This document shows positions 18,091-27,756 of a stretch of DNA of 64,000 bases, in pieces (position 1 is the stretch's first letter; each line of letters starts with the position of its first letter). Below the pieces are notes generated by a model. The model was given only the letters and a program-made list of their open reading frames with translations, had not been told where the DNA came from and made no database searches. The position numbers and the translations under genes are program-made. Origin of the DNA: Planctomycetota bacterium (GTDB lineage Bacteria > Planctomycetota > UBA1135 > UBA2386); contig JANQJF010000044.1 of the NCBI GenBank assembly GCA_028281765.1, forward strand, positions 94,928 through 158,927, in the 5' to 3' direction.

Positions 18091-21000
18091 ATGCGCACGC
18101 CTGCGATCCTGCTGCTGCTCGCCGCCGCTCTCGCGGCGGTGCTCTGGGTCTGCTGGTCTCCGGACCCGGCCGACGCGCTGCCGACCGCCACGCCGGACGG
18201 CGGCGTCCCGAGCACCGAGTCCACGACCGACGAGCAGGAGAGCGACGAGGAACCGGATCGCGTCGCGGTCGCCGAGACCGACCCGCTGGCCGGCGGGGCG
18301 GACGCCGCGGAGCCGATCGAACTGCGCGGCTCCCTCCTGCTCGACAAGCGGGCTGGTATCGGCGCCCGTATCGACAGCGCCGAAGTGCTCGCCTACGCCG
18401 GCGACCCGCGCGACGAGAAGCTCGACTTCTCACGGCTGATGGACCAGGCCGCGCTCGAAACCGGCCACAACCACGACCTCGCGCTCGACGGCGAGCCCAT
18501 CGCGCGCGCACACGTCGAACCCGACGGCCACTTCGCGCTGCAGCTGCCCGGCACGCGCGACGTGCGACTGCATCTGGATCACCATTTCTACAAGCTCACC
18601 GGCACCCTGCCGGTCCACGTGTCGAAGCACGCAAACGAGCATGACACCGGCCCCCTCGAGGTCGTGTTCGGTGGCCACATTCTCGGACGTCTCGTCGGCA
18701 GCGAACCGGTGGAAGGCGCGACGGTCCGGCTCGTGTCCGACGTCGATCCGATGTCGGTGCTCTCGGAGCCGCAGATGTTCATCGCGCACATCCTGCAAGG
18801 CGGCCACACGGACACCGATCTGGCCAGTGATGGCACGTTCGAGTTCCGCGCCGTCACGCCGTCCCCCAACATCACGCTGAGCTCGAGCGACGGGGACCTG
18901 CTCGCGCGTAGCGACCGCGTCGGCGTCGGCGCGGGAGAAACCCGCGAAGTCCTGCTCCGCGCGGTTCCGACCGGGACGATCGCGGTGCGCGTCCACACTC
19001 TCGAAGGCGAGCCCATCCCCGACGTCCGCGTGCGCGCGATCCCCCTCGACGCCGTCGGCGAAACCACGCGCGCGCTGCTCACGAAGACGGCCTGGTCCGA
19101 CGAAAACGGCGACGCCGCGATCCGTGGGGCGAAGGTCGGCGACTACCGCGTCATCGTCAAGCCGAGCGACTTCCGCCCAGCCAGCCAGGACGTGACGGTC
19201 GGCATCGACGCCGGCCCTCCTCTCGAGTTTCGACTCGACCCGGGCGGCATCATCCGCGGCCGCGTCGTCGACAAAACCGGCGCACCGATCGAGAACGCCG
19301 GCGTCGCGCTGCAGCACGTTCTCGAGATTCCGATGCTGGGTGAAACCGCCGACCTCGTCGGTGCCGACCTCTACGCGAAGGCGGCGATCCACTCGGACCG
19401 ACGCTCCGACGCGGAGGGCCGATTCGAGATCGCCGGCGTGCCCCGTGACGAGCCCGTCCACATCTCGGCCGCGCACGAGGACTACGCGCCGGGACTCGCC
19501 AAGTCTGCGCGCGCCGGCGACGAGCTGACGATCGAACTGTCGCGCCTCGCGGAGATCCGCGGCCGCGTCGTGGATCGCGCCACGGGAGAACCGATCCCGA
19601 CGTTCACCGCACGCACGGTGACGTCGATGATGATGTTCATCGAGCGCTCGACGCGGATGGTCGAAGTCCGAGACTCCGAGGACGGCGCGTTCTCCATGCG
19701 AGGCGTCTCTCCGAGCAAGACGAACTTCGTGATCGATGCCGAGGGCTACGGGTCGCATCAGCAGCGCATCGCGACGACCGAAGCCCAGGTTCTCGACCTC
19801 GGCACGATCGAGCTGGATCCCGCAGCTCGGATTCTCGGCCGCGTCCTGTCGCCGAGCGGCGAACCGGTCGCCGGCGCCACCGTGACGCAGCGGCGCGGTG
19901 GCCTGATGGACAACCCGGTCGTGCAGCAGTTTTTCGGGCGCGGGTCCGTGCGCTCGGATGCCGACGGCAACTTCGAGCTGATCGATATCCGCCCGGGCGG
20001 CGTGCGACTCCGCGCAACGGCGCGCGGCTACGCGTCGGCGGACAGCAAGCGGCTCAAGGTCCGCCGCGGCGAAGTCGTGAGCGGGATCGACCTACACCTC
20101 ACGGAGGGCGGCAGCATTGCGGGCCGAGTCCTGCTGCCGCGCGGCCGATCGCACGAAGGCTGGGAGATCATCGCGACGATGGAACCGAGCGGCGCGATGG
20201 GCACGACGGCCCTGCAAGCAGACGGCACATTCCGCATCGACGCCCTCGACCCTGGCGGCTACCAGGTGCAGGCGATGGACGTGCGGTCGTTCGACAACAT
20301 CAATCTCGAGGTGATGAGCGCAACCGAGCTCGGGAAGATGCCGGACGTCGGTGCGCTGATCCGCGCGACTCAGGATCTCGCCGTCAATACGCGCGTGCGC
20401 GTGCGCGCCGGCGAGACGACGGAAGTCGAACTCGACGCGAGCGACTTCGACGCCGACGGCATCCGCCTCGTCGGCGAGCTGACGCTCGGGGGCGCGCCGC
20501 TCGACTCCGGCCTGATCGAGGTGCAGGCGGTTCGCGGTGAGCAGCCGCGCATCTCCCAGGCGTTCATCCAGGACGGCGCGTTCGAGATCCACCGACTGCG
20601 CCCGGGCGTCGTCCGCCTCCAGCTGCGCAGCGGCCTGACCATGAACCCGGTCGGCGACCCCAAGACGGTCGAAATCGTCGAGAACAAGAGCACCCAACGC
20701 GTGTCGTGGAGCCTCCCCGGCGGCCGGATCGCGGGCCGAGTCATCGACGACATGACTGGAGACCCGATCCTCGGCGCGGCGATCAAACTGCAGCGCGACG
20801 ACGAAGCCGGCGGCGCACCGATCGACTTCGGGTTCTCGCTGACCGACGCCGAGGGCAAGTTCGCGTTCGAGGGACTCCGCGCCGGCACGTTCACCGTCAT
20901 CGCGGACAGCGGTCTGAGCGCGGGCAAGGACAGCAGCGGCCGCCTCGAGGGGCTCCGCCTCGGTTCCGGCGAGACGCTCGCCGATCTCGAGCTGCGCGCG

Positions 21001-21522
21001 CAACCGGGCGCCGGACTCGAGGTGCGCGTGCACGACACGACGGGCCGCCCGGTGTCCCGCGCGCTCGTCATCGCCGTCGACGGTGAGGGCCAGCCGATCG
21101 GGACGCTACCGATCGCGATGACCAATGCCGAAGGCTCGGCGTGGATCGCCGGCCTGCCCGCCGGCAAGACCCGCGCGGTCGTGCGCCATGACGGCTTCGC
21201 CCCCGCATTCTCGGAGCTCCGCACGCTCGAGGCCGCAGCGCGAGCACAGCTGCAAGTCACGCTCCAGAAGGGCACCGCCGTCGAGCTCGAAATCCACGAC
21301 GCCGACGGCAACCCCCTCGCGGGGGCCTCGGTGTCCGTGCGCTGGGGTGAGTCGCCGTGGATTCCGGCGTCGCTCTTCGGCACGGCGACCGGCAGCACGA
21401 TCGACCTCGGCCAGCTTCCCTCGGGGCGTTGCGAGTTCATGGTGTCGCACCCGCGGGTGAGCTTCACGACGACCAAGTCGATCGTGAGCGGACGCCGCGT
21501 GAGCCTCGTGCTGCTCCCCTGA
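18091..21522 (+). CDS. Giant exported protein with about ten carboxypeptidase regulatory-like modules
   Basis: 1143 residues. The ATG at 18091, with AGGA 7 nt upstream, opens on a hydrophobic signal/anchor (AILLLLAAALAAVLWVCW). An acidic linker follows, then about ten Ig-like modules recognised by repeated GRVxDxxGxPIxGAxV strings (for example IIRGRVVDKTGAPIENAG, EIRGRVVDRATGEPI, RILGRVLSPSGEPVAGA, RIAGRVIDDMTGDPILGA). No enzymatic domain is attached. It lies 54 nt after the DUF1501 gene on the same strand and may belong to that transcript. Its architecture resembles the extracellular parts of the genes at 4118 and 8199, and a cell-surface scaffold role is inferred. There is no C-terminal sorting motif. 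Confidence 0.8.
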   Translation: MRTPAILLLLAAALAAVLWVCWSPDPADALPTATPDGGVPSTESTTDEQESDEEPDRVAVAETDPLAGGADAAEPIELRGSLLLDKRAGIGARIDSAEVLAYAGDPRDEKLDFSRLMDQAALETGHNHDLALDGEPIARAHVEPDGHFALQLPGTRDVRLHLDHHFYKLTGTLPVHVSKHANEHDTGPLEVVFGGHILGRLVGSEPVEGATVRLVSDVDPMSVLSEPQMFIAHILQGGHTDTDLASDGTFEFRAVTPSPNITLSSSDGDLLARSDRVGVGAGETREVLLRAVPTGTIAVRVHTLEGEPIPDVRVRAIPLDAVGETTRALLTKTAWSDENGDAAIRGAKVGDYRVIVKPSDFRPASQDVTVGIDAGPPLEFRLDPGGIIRGRVVDKTGAPIENAGVALQHVLEIPMLGETADLVGADLYAKAAIHSDRRSDAEGRFEIAGVPRDEPVHISAAHEDYAPGLAKSARAGDELTIELSRLAEIRGRVVDRATGEPIPTFTARTVTSMMMFIERSTRMVEVRDSEDGAFSMRGVSPSKTNFVIDAEGYGSHQQRIATTEAQVLDLGTIELDPAARILGRVLSPSGEPVAGATVTQRRGGLMDNPVVQQFFGRGSVRSDADGNFELIDIRPGGVRLRATARGYASADSKRLKVRRGEVVSGIDLHLTEGGSIAGRVLLPRGRSHEGWEIIATMEPSGAMGTTALQADGTFRIDALDPGGYQVQAMDVRSFDNINLEVMSATELGKMPDVGALIRATQDLAVNTRVRVRAGETTEVELDASDFDADGIRLVGELTLGGAPLDSGLIEVQAVRGEQPRISQAFIQDGAFEIHRLRPGVVRLQLRSGLTMNPVGDPKTVEIVENKSTQRVSWSLPGGRIAGRVIDDMTGDPILGAAIKLQRDDEAGGAPIDFGFSLTDAEGKFAFEGLRAGTFTVIADSGLSAGKDSSGRLEGLRLGSGETLADLELRAQPGAGLEVRVHDTTGRPVSRALVIAVDGEGQPIGTLPIAMTNAEGSAWIAGLPAGKTRAVVRHDGFAPAFSELRTLEAAARAQLQVTLQKGTAVELEIHDADGNPLAGASVSVRWGESPWIPASLFGTATGSTIDLGQLPSGRCEFMVSHPRVSFTTTKSIVSGRRVSLVLLP

Positions 21523-21581
21523 ACGGCGAACGCTTGCGGAGTGCGATCGCGGGCGGTTCTCGATAACCTCCCCCGCGGCAC

Positions 21582-22475
21582 ATGCCTCGGACACCGTACA
21601 CCGCCGCCAAAGTCGAAGCCGGTCTGCGCGCGATCGTCTCGATCGTGATGATGGCCATCGGCTTCCTGATCGCGAACACGAAGCTGTTCCCGCTCGGCAT
21701 CATCCTCGCGGTGTTCGGCACGATCCATGCGGCGCGCAACTCGGGTCGCCTCATCCGACTCTTGGCCGCCGAAGCGATCCTCGCGAACGAGCCGCACGCC
21801 CGGCTCGATCGCCAGCACCGCCGCGCGTCGATGCCGCGCAAGATCTTCTGGTTGCTGTTCTCGGTCGCCGAGATCGACGGCGCGGCGGGTCCGAAAGAGC
21901 GCGAGCTCGTCCGCCAGTTCCTGCTGGAGCGCTTCCAACGTCCCGATCTCTACTCGGAGATCCGCGGTTGGAACGCGACGCCGATCCCCCTCGAGCAGAT
22001 CGACGAGCTCGTCCACGAGCTCCGCGCGACGCTGTCCCGGCCCGAATGCGAGACCGTGTTCACCTGGTGCTGCTGCGTCGCGCTCATCGACGAGAAGTTC
22101 AAGGCGATCGAGCACGAGCTTCTGCAGAAGATCGCGCGCCACTTCAGCATTCCGCAGGTCCACGCGCGGCGCCTGTTCTTGCACGCGAAAACACGCGTCA
22201 TGGGTGCTCAGAGTGGTGGTCCAGGCGGCGGCCGCGGCGGGTCGTCGCACTCGTACGATCCGCCTCCCGCACCGCGCACCGGCTCGCGCAAGCAGGCGCT
22301 CCACATCCTGGGCCTGCCGGACAACGCAACCTCCGACGAGATCCGCAAGCGCCACCGCGAGCTCGTGAAGAAGTACCATCCGGACGCCCACTCCCACCTC
22401 GGTGACGTCGCCGCTCGCGAAGCGACCGAGCGCTTTCGTGAAATCCAATCTGCGTACGAGAGCCTGACCGCCTGA
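21582..22475 (+). CDS. Membrane-anchored TerB/DnaJ-domain co-chaperone (DjlA-like)
   Basis: 297 residues. The N-terminus has a hydrophobic hairpin (about 17-48). Residues about 85-200 form a helical TerB-like domain (SVAEIDGAAGPKERELVRQF; later ALIDEKFKAIEHELLQKIA). After a Gly-rich linker (about 210-235) a C-terminal J domain (about 238-297) carries the HPD tripeptide (266-268) that stimulates DnaK ATPase. This order matches DjlA: membrane anchor, TerB, then a J domain facing the cytoplasm. It starts 59 nt after the preceding gene, with a weak TAACCT box 12 nt before the ATG, and is followed after 18 nt by the hydroxyproline genes, with no obvious functional link. Confidence 0.85.
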   Translation: MPRTPYTAAKVEAGLRAIVSIVMMAIGFLIANTKLFPLGIILAVFGTIHAARNSGRLIRLLAAEAILANEPHARLDRQHRRASMPRKIFWLLFSVAEIDGAAGPKERELVRQFLLERFQRPDLYSEIRGWNATPIPLEQIDELVHELRATLSRPECETVFTWCCCVALIDEKFKAIEHELLQKIARHFSIPQVHARRLFLHAKTRVMGAQSGGPGGGRGGSSHSYDPPPAPRTGSRKQALHILGLPDNATSDEIRKRHRELVKKYHPDAHSHLGDVAAREATERFREIQSAYESLTA

Positions 22476-22493
22476 GGATCGGACCATCTGACG

Positions 22494-23462
22494 ATGCGAC
22501 TGCTGACCCTGACCCCCGATGAGATCCGCGAATGCCTGCCGATGCCGGCCGCGATCGAGACCGCGAAGGACGCGTTCTCCGCGCTGTCTTCGGGCAGCGC
22601 GAGTGCTCCACAGCGAAGCTGCATCGACACGGGCAGCGGCGTGACACTCGTGATGGGCGCCGGTGTCGCGGGGCACGGACTCGCCACCAAGACGGTATCG
22701 GTCTTCGACGGCAATCACACGCGCGGCATCCCGGCCGTCCAGGGTCTCGTCCTCGTGCTCGACCCCGAGACCGGGACGCCCGACGCGATCCTCGACGGGA
22801 CGTTCTTGACCGCGTGGCGCACGGGTGCGGCGTCCGGTGCGGCCACGTCGCTACTCGCCCGCGACGACGCGCGCGTCGGCCTCGTCATCGGTAGCGGACC
22901 ACAGGCTCGGACGCAGGTCCTCGCAATCGACGCCGCGCGCGAACTCGACACGATCTTCGTGTACGGCCGCGACCCCGAGCGGGCGAACGCGTGCGTCGAC
23001 GACGTGCGCGGCCACGCGCGCGCAAATGTCCGCACCGCGGACGACCTCGACGCGGTTCTCGCTCGAGCAGACGTGCTGTGTACCGCGACCAACGCGCGCG
23101 CGCCGCTGTTCGATGGCGACCGGCTCCCCGCGGGGATTCACGTCAACGCCGTCGGCAGCTTCACGCCTGAGATGCGCGAACTCGACGCGACGACCATTCG
23201 ACGCGCGAAGATCTTCATCGATGCGGTCGAAGCCGCGCTCGAAGAAGCCGGCGAACTCATCGCCGCGCGTGACGCCGGAGTCACGGATACCGCGGCGTGG
23301 ACCGAGCTCGGGCGAGTCGCGACGGGAGCACCCGGCCGCACCGATCCGCAGGAAATCACGCTGTTCAAGTCGGTCGGCCACGCAGTGCAGGACGTCACCG
23401 CGGCCTCTCGCGCCGTCGCGGAAGCCCGCGCGCGCGGTCTCGGACGAACCATCGAGATCTGA
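22494..23462 (+). CDS. Ornithine cyclodeaminase/mu-crystallin family reductase, probably delta-1-pyrroline-2-carboxylate reductase
   Basis: 322 residues, the usual family length. The Rossmann motif VGLVIGSGPQARTQVLAI lies at about 130-147, and the family Lys/Arg-rich substrate pocket and NAVGSFTPEMREL are present. The next gene, 4 nt downstream, encodes a trans-3-hydroxy-L-proline dehydratase-like enzyme whose product is delta-1-pyrroline-2-carboxylate. Many members of this family reduce that compound to L-proline with NAD(P)H, so the context favours this role over true ornithine cyclodeaminase. Cytoplasmic; no signal. Co-transcription with the following gene is very likely. Confidence 0.85.
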   Translation: MRLLTLTPDEIRECLPMPAAIETAKDAFSALSSGSASAPQRSCIDTGSGVTLVMGAGVAGHGLATKTVSVFDGNHTRGIPAVQGLVLVLDPETGTPDAILDGTFLTAWRTGAASGAATSLLARDDARVGLVIGSGPQARTQVLAIDAARELDTIFVYGRDPERANACVDDVRGHARANVRTADDLDAVLARADVLCTATNARAPLFDGDRLPAGIHVNAVGSFTPEMRELDATTIRRAKIFIDAVEAALEEAGELIAARDAGVTDTAAWTELGRVATGAPGRTDPQEITLFKSVGHAVQDVTAASRAVAEARARGLGRTIEI

Positions 23463-23466
23463 CCGC

Positions 23467-24471
23467 ATGACGGCTCAGCTCCGCATTCGAACGATCGACG
23501 CCCATACCGCCGGCGAACCGCTGCGCATCGTCACGGGAGGCATCGAACCGATCCCGGGGGAGACGATCCTCGCCAAGCGGCGGTTCGCACGCGAACACCT
23601 CGAACACGTGCGGCGCGCGCTGATGCTCGAACCGCGCGGGCACGCCGACATGTACGGCTGTATCCTCACCGAGCCGACGACCGAGGACGGTGACGTCGGC
23701 GTGCTGTTCCTCCACAACGAGGGGTACAGCACGATGTGTGGGCACGGCATCATCGCGCTGGCTACGGTGGGGCTCGAGCAGCGACTGTTTGCAGTTCGCG
23801 ACGAGAGCGCGATCCGGATCGACACTCCGGCGGGCCGGGTGACGGCGCGTGCCGACCGCGACGGGGAGCGCGTGCGCAGCGTGACTTTCGAGAACGTGCC
23901 GTCGTTCGTGTTCGCACCGGCGCTCGACGTCCCGGTGCCCGACCTCGGCGCGGTCCGCTGCGACGTCGCATTCGGCGGCGCGTTCTACGCCTACGTCGAC
24001 GCGGCTTCCGTCGGCCTCGACCTCGAGGCGCGTGAGCTGCCGCGCATCATCGACCACGGCAAACGCATCAAGCACGCCGTCGCCGAGGCGTGCGCGCTGT
24101 CCCACCCGTCCGGCGACGCGGACCTGGAGTTTCTCTACGGGGTGATCTTCGTCGGACCGGCGACCGCACCGCGACACAGCCGCAACGTCTGCGTGTTCGC
24201 GGACGGCGAAGTCGACCGGTGCCCGACCGGCACCGGCGTGAGTGGTCGCGCCGCGATCCACCACGCCCGCGGCGAGCTCGCCGTCGGTGATTGGATCACG
24301 ATCGAGAGCGTGCTCGGCACGCCGTTCGACGTGCGCGCCGCGGCGACGTGTCGAGCCGGCACGCACGCCGCGATTCGCCCCGAAGTGCGCGGCGCGGCAC
24401 ACACGACCGGGTTTCACGAGTTCCTCGTCGATCCTGAGGATCCACTCCGAGACGGCTTCCTTCTGCGCTGA
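23467..24471 (+). CDS. Proline racemase-fold enzyme, probably trans-3-hydroxy-L-proline dehydratase
   Basis: 334 residues. The first catalytic cysteine is in the STMCGHG motif (Cys91). At the second catalytic site, where racemases and 4-hydroxyproline epimerases have Cys, the sequence is DRCPTGTGVSG with Thr254. In this superfamily a Cys/Thr pair marks trans-3-hydroxy-L-proline dehydratases (EC 4.2.1.77), while Cys/Cys marks epimerases and racemases. The neighbouring reductase-like gene fits the two-step route from trans-3-hydroxyproline to proline. The adjacent Cys252 could confuse automated calls, but it is two residues off the catalytic column. Cytoplasmic. Confidence 0.85.
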   Translation: MTAQLRIRTIDAHTAGEPLRIVTGGIEPIPGETILAKRRFAREHLEHVRRALMLEPRGHADMYGCILTEPTTEDGDVGVLFLHNEGYSTMCGHGIIALATVGLEQRLFAVRDESAIRIDTPAGRVTARADRDGERVRSVTFENVPSFVFAPALDVPVPDLGAVRCDVAFGGAFYAYVDAASVGLDLEARELPRIIDHGKRIKHAVAEACALSHPSGDADLEFLYGVIFVGPATAPRHSRNVCVFADGEVDRCPTGTGVSGRAAIHHARGELAVGDWITIESVLGTPFDVRAAATCRAGTHAAIRPEVRGAAHTTGFHEFLVDPEDPLRDGFLLR

Positions 24472-24550
24472 TCGAGGAACACGCTGGCTGCGCCGGACCG
24501 AAACAGTTTGGAAAGCCGCTTCGACATCGGGCAATTGTCCGCCTCGGAGC

Positions 24551-24556
24551 TACAAT
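24551..24556 (+). promoter_or_regulatory. -10 box TACAAT for the GH78 gene
   Basis: GCTACAAT; the predicted start is near 24563, giving a leader of about 53 nt that ends in a good GGAGGA ribosome site (24607-24612). Confidence 0.45.
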
Positions 24557-24615
24557 CGCGCCACGGTCAGGAAAGCGTGAACGGGTGTGACTCGCCGCCC
24601 ACACGTGGAGGAACC

Positions 24616-27324
24616 ATGCTGCTCCCGATTCTCCTCGCAACCACGATGTCGGTCCTCTTGCCTTCGACTGTGACGGCCCAAGGGGTCGACACCCCCGTCG
24701 TCACGGACGTGCGGGCCGAGTCGCTGGAAAGTCCGGCGTACGTCGCGACGGACTCGCCGCGGTTTTCCTGGCAGATCCAGCGCGGGCGGCGCGGGGTCAG
24801 CCAGACGAAGTACCAGATTCGCATCGGCCAGCTCCACGCCTGGCCTGCGATCCTCGCCTACGACAGCGGCGTCATCACGAGCAACGCGAGCACGCTCGTC
24901 GACATCGGCACGACAACGCTCATGCCGGGCCACACCTACCTCGCGTCGGTGCAGGTGTGGGACGAATTCGACACTCCCTCCCCGCCCAGCGAACCGCTGC
25001 AGTTCACGATCGCACCGGACGACACGCTCTGGAGCGCGGCAACACCGGTCTGGGACGGCACGAACAATTCGAACAACTACGCGTTCTTCCGCGATCAGTT
25101 CACGATCGGAGCCGCGGCACGCAAGGTGACGACCTACGTCAGCGTCAACCGCTCGTACCGGCTGTTCGTCAACGGCCATTACCTCGGCACGGGACCCGCG
25201 CGCTCCGACCTGAACCGCAGCCTGCTCGTGAACGCCTACGACCTGACCGAGGAGTTCCAGGTCGGCACGCACACGGTCAACACCCTCGCGATCGAAGCGC
25301 ACTACCTCGGCGCGGTGCCCGGAGGCTCGTTCTCGGGCTGGCCGGCCGCGCGCTGGATGACCATCGTCGAGGACAACCAGGGCAACCTGACGGTCGTCGG
25401 CTCGGATCCCGCCTCGGCGAACCTGAAGGTCCTCGCGACGACGCCGTGGGACGAGAACGCACCGATTCGCGGTCCCGCATTCGGTCAAGCGAGCGCCGTC
25501 GAGTCCTACGACGGCGCGATGGCGGCCGCGGTCGCCGGCTGGCAGGACCCGAGCTTCGACGACTCGAGCTGGTCGTCCGCGATTTCGATGGGAGTACCCG
25601 ACTACGATCTCATGTTGCAGGAGGTCCCGAACCGGATCGAGCTCCCGAGCGTCCCCGTCGGCTCGATCACCTACGACGTAGCGACGGACGCGTACATCGT
25701 CGACCTCGGCTACCTGACGATGGGTTGGCCGAACCTGGTGATGCACAACACCCAGGCGGACGACGTCATCCGCATCCACTACTCGGATCGACTCGACAAG
25801 CAGGGTCTGGTGTTGCGCGGAGATGGCCCCAACGGCATCACGGACAACTACGACGAGTACATCGCCGTAGGCGCCGCCTCGGAGAGCTGGTCGCCGCACT
25901 ATTGGGAGGCGTTCCAGTTCATGGAGATCACGGGCCTGCGCGCACCGCTGACGCTCCAGGACATCACCGTGACGCCGACGCAGGTGCCGCTCGAGAACCC
26001 ACTCGAGGACGGCTTCGAGTCGTCGAACACCCTGCTCGAAGACATCTACGAGATCTCGTATCGGACGCAGATCGCCTGCATCGACGGCCTGTTCATGGAC
26101 ACGCCGCAGCGTGAGCGCAAGCAGTACATGGCGGACGGCTTCATCCAGGCCATGAACGTCGCGTACACGTTCGACAGCCCGCACTTCCTGCGGAAGCTGT
26201 CGCGCGACGCCGTCGCGTTCGGCGCGCGCTTCTCGGGCATCATCCCCGCGGCATCGCCCGTCGACTCCCCGGGATTCATCGCCGAATGGGCGCTGCACTA
26301 TCCGCTCGCCGTCTGGAAGCAGTACGAGCTGTACGGCGACGCACGCGCCCTCGAAGAGCAGTATGTCGACCTCGTCGCGGTGAAGGACGTCTTCGAATTG
26401 CAGCGCCACCCGACGAACGGCCTCGTGACCGGCGTTCCGGGATTTACCGACTGGCCGCTGTCCTCCGTCGACAGCACGTGCGCGACGCGCACCGCGCTCA
26501 ACGCGTTCTACTACGGCACGCTGCGCATCCTCGAACAGACGGCGACACACCTCGGCCACGCGACGGACGCGCAAGACTTCGGCGCGCTCGCGGACGGCCT
26601 GCGGACCGCGATCAACACGCACCTCTTTCAGACGGACCGCTACCTCGACTGCCTCGGCGCCGCCGACGCCAGCCAGATCTCCAGCGTGTTCGCGCTCTAC
26701 TTCGACGTCGTACCGACGGCGCAGCGCCAGGCCGTTCTGAACCACGTGAAGTCGTTCGGCTTCGACGCGCAAACCTACGGCGGCTACTACCTGACCGACG
26801 TCCTGATGAGCTTCGGCGAGCACGAGTTCTTGATGCAGCACATCGACGACTCGCGGACTCTCTGGGCGCAGATGGTGACGCTCGGGTCGAGCACGACTTG
26901 GGAAGGCTGGGTCCCGGACGGCTCGCTGTGCCACGCGTTCACGGCCTACCCGCTGAAGTTCTGCAAGCAGATGGTCGGCATCGATCCCGCCGAACCGGCA
27001 TGGGCGCGCGTGATCATCGACCCGAAGCTGCCGAGCACGGTCGAAACGGCTCGCGCGACGATCCCGACCCCGCGCGGCACCGTCGACGCGGAGGCGAAGA
27101 TCATGAACGGCATCTGGTCCCTCTCCCTCGAGGTACCCGGGAACGTCGTCGCGGAGGTCCGCATTCCGCGGTATCCGATCGATCAGCTTCTTCTCGACAC
27201 GGACCGCCTGGTCGACAGCGGCGAAGTCGCCGAGCTTCCCGCCGGCGTGCTGAGCATCGTCGTGAACCCGACGGACTACGTGATCGAAGTCTGCGGCGGC
27301 TCGTTCGGCTTCACGTCACGATAG
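24616..27324 (+). CDS. Secreted GH78-type alpha-L-rhamnosidase
   Basis: 902 residues. The ATG at 24616 with GGAGGA upstream begins a signal peptide (about 1-22, ending TVTAQ). Domain order follows GH78: an N-terminal Fn3-like rhamnosidase domain (PRFSWQIQ), a carbohydrate-binding-like jelly roll with YRLFVNGHYLGTGPARSDLN (about 170-330), a second beta domain, the alpha/alpha-six catalytic barrel (about 470-800) with the DTPQRERKQYMADG block near 495-508, and a C-terminal beta domain. It would remove terminal L-rhamnose from polysaccharides or glycosides outside the cytoplasm. The gene stands alone with its own promoter. An OsmC-type gene follows after 5 nt. Confidence 0.88.
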   Translation: MLLPILLATTMSVLLPSTVTAQGVDTPVVTDVRAESLESPAYVATDSPRFSWQIQRGRRGVSQTKYQIRIGQLHAWPAILAYDSGVITSNASTLVDIGTTTLMPGHTYLASVQVWDEFDTPSPPSEPLQFTIAPDDTLWSAATPVWDGTNNSNNYAFFRDQFTIGAAARKVTTYVSVNRSYRLFVNGHYLGTGPARSDLNRSLLVNAYDLTEEFQVGTHTVNTLAIEAHYLGAVPGGSFSGWPAARWMTIVEDNQGNLTVVGSDPASANLKVLATTPWDENAPIRGPAFGQASAVESYDGAMAAAVAGWQDPSFDDSSWSSAISMGVPDYDLMLQEVPNRIELPSVPVGSITYDVATDAYIVDLGYLTMGWPNLVMHNTQADDVIRIHYSDRLDKQGLVLRGDGPNGITDNYDEYIAVGAASESWSPHYWEAFQFMEITGLRAPLTLQDITVTPTQVPLENPLEDGFESSNTLLEDIYEISYRTQIACIDGLFMDTPQRERKQYMADGFIQAMNVAYTFDSPHFLRKLSRDAVAFGARFSGIIPAASPVDSPGFIAEWALHYPLAVWKQYELYGDARALEEQYVDLVAVKDVFELQRHPTNGLVTGVPGFTDWPLSSVDSTCATRTALNAFYYGTLRILEQTATHLGHATDAQDFGALADGLRTAINTHLFQTDRYLDCLGAADASQISSVFALYFDVVPTAQRQAVLNHVKSFGFDAQTYGGYYLTDVLMSFGEHEFLMQHIDDSRTLWAQMVTLGSSTTWEGWVPDGSLCHAFTAYPLKFCKQMVGIDPAEPAWARVIIDPKLPSTVETARATIPTPRGTVDAEAKIMNGIWSLSLEVPGNVVAEVRIPRYPIDQLLLDTDRLVDSGEVAELPAGVLSIVVNPTDYVIEVCGGSFGFTSR

Positions 27325-27329
27325 GCGGC

Positions 27330-27740
27330 ATGGTCAAGATCCACTCCACCTACGACGGCTCTCTGCGCTGCAACGCGACGCACGGCCCGTCGGAAACCTC
27401 GCTCGCGACGGACGCACCCAAGGACAACGAAGGTCTCGGAGCCTCGTTCTCGCCGACCGACCTCGTCGCGACGGCCCTTCAGACGTGCGCCCTGACGACG
27501 ATGGCGATCGTCGCCAAGCGGGAAGGCTTCGAATTCGGCGCGGCAACGTCCGAGATCGAGAAGGTCATGGTCGCCGATCCGAAACGCCGCATCGGCGCGC
27601 TACCGATGCGGATCGACATGCCGGCAGGCCTCACCACCGAGCAGCGAGAGAAGCTCGAGAACGCCGCGAAAAACTGCCCGGTCGCGATGAGCATCCGCGA
27701 GAGCATCGAGGCGTCGATCGAGTTCGCGTATCCCGACTGA
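27330..27740 (+). CDS. OsmC/Ohr family protein
   Basis: 136 residues, normal for the family. The two redox cysteines occur at Cys53 (LQTCALTTM) and Cys116 (NCPVAMS), the pattern of OsmC-like thiol peroxidases that reduce organic hydroperoxides. The ATG at 27330 follows the rhamnosidase stop by 5 nt, so it may be translated from the same message. Cytoplasmic. It converges with rlmL, only 16 nt away. Confidence 0.88.
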   Translation: MVKIHSTYDGSLRCNATHGPSETSLATDAPKDNEGLGASFSPTDLVATALQTCALTTMAIVAKREGFEFGAATSEIEKVMVADPKRRIGALPMRIDMPAGLTTEQREKLENAAKNCPVAMSIRESIEASIEFAYPD

Positions 27741-27756
27741 GTTCTCAGGGATGTTC

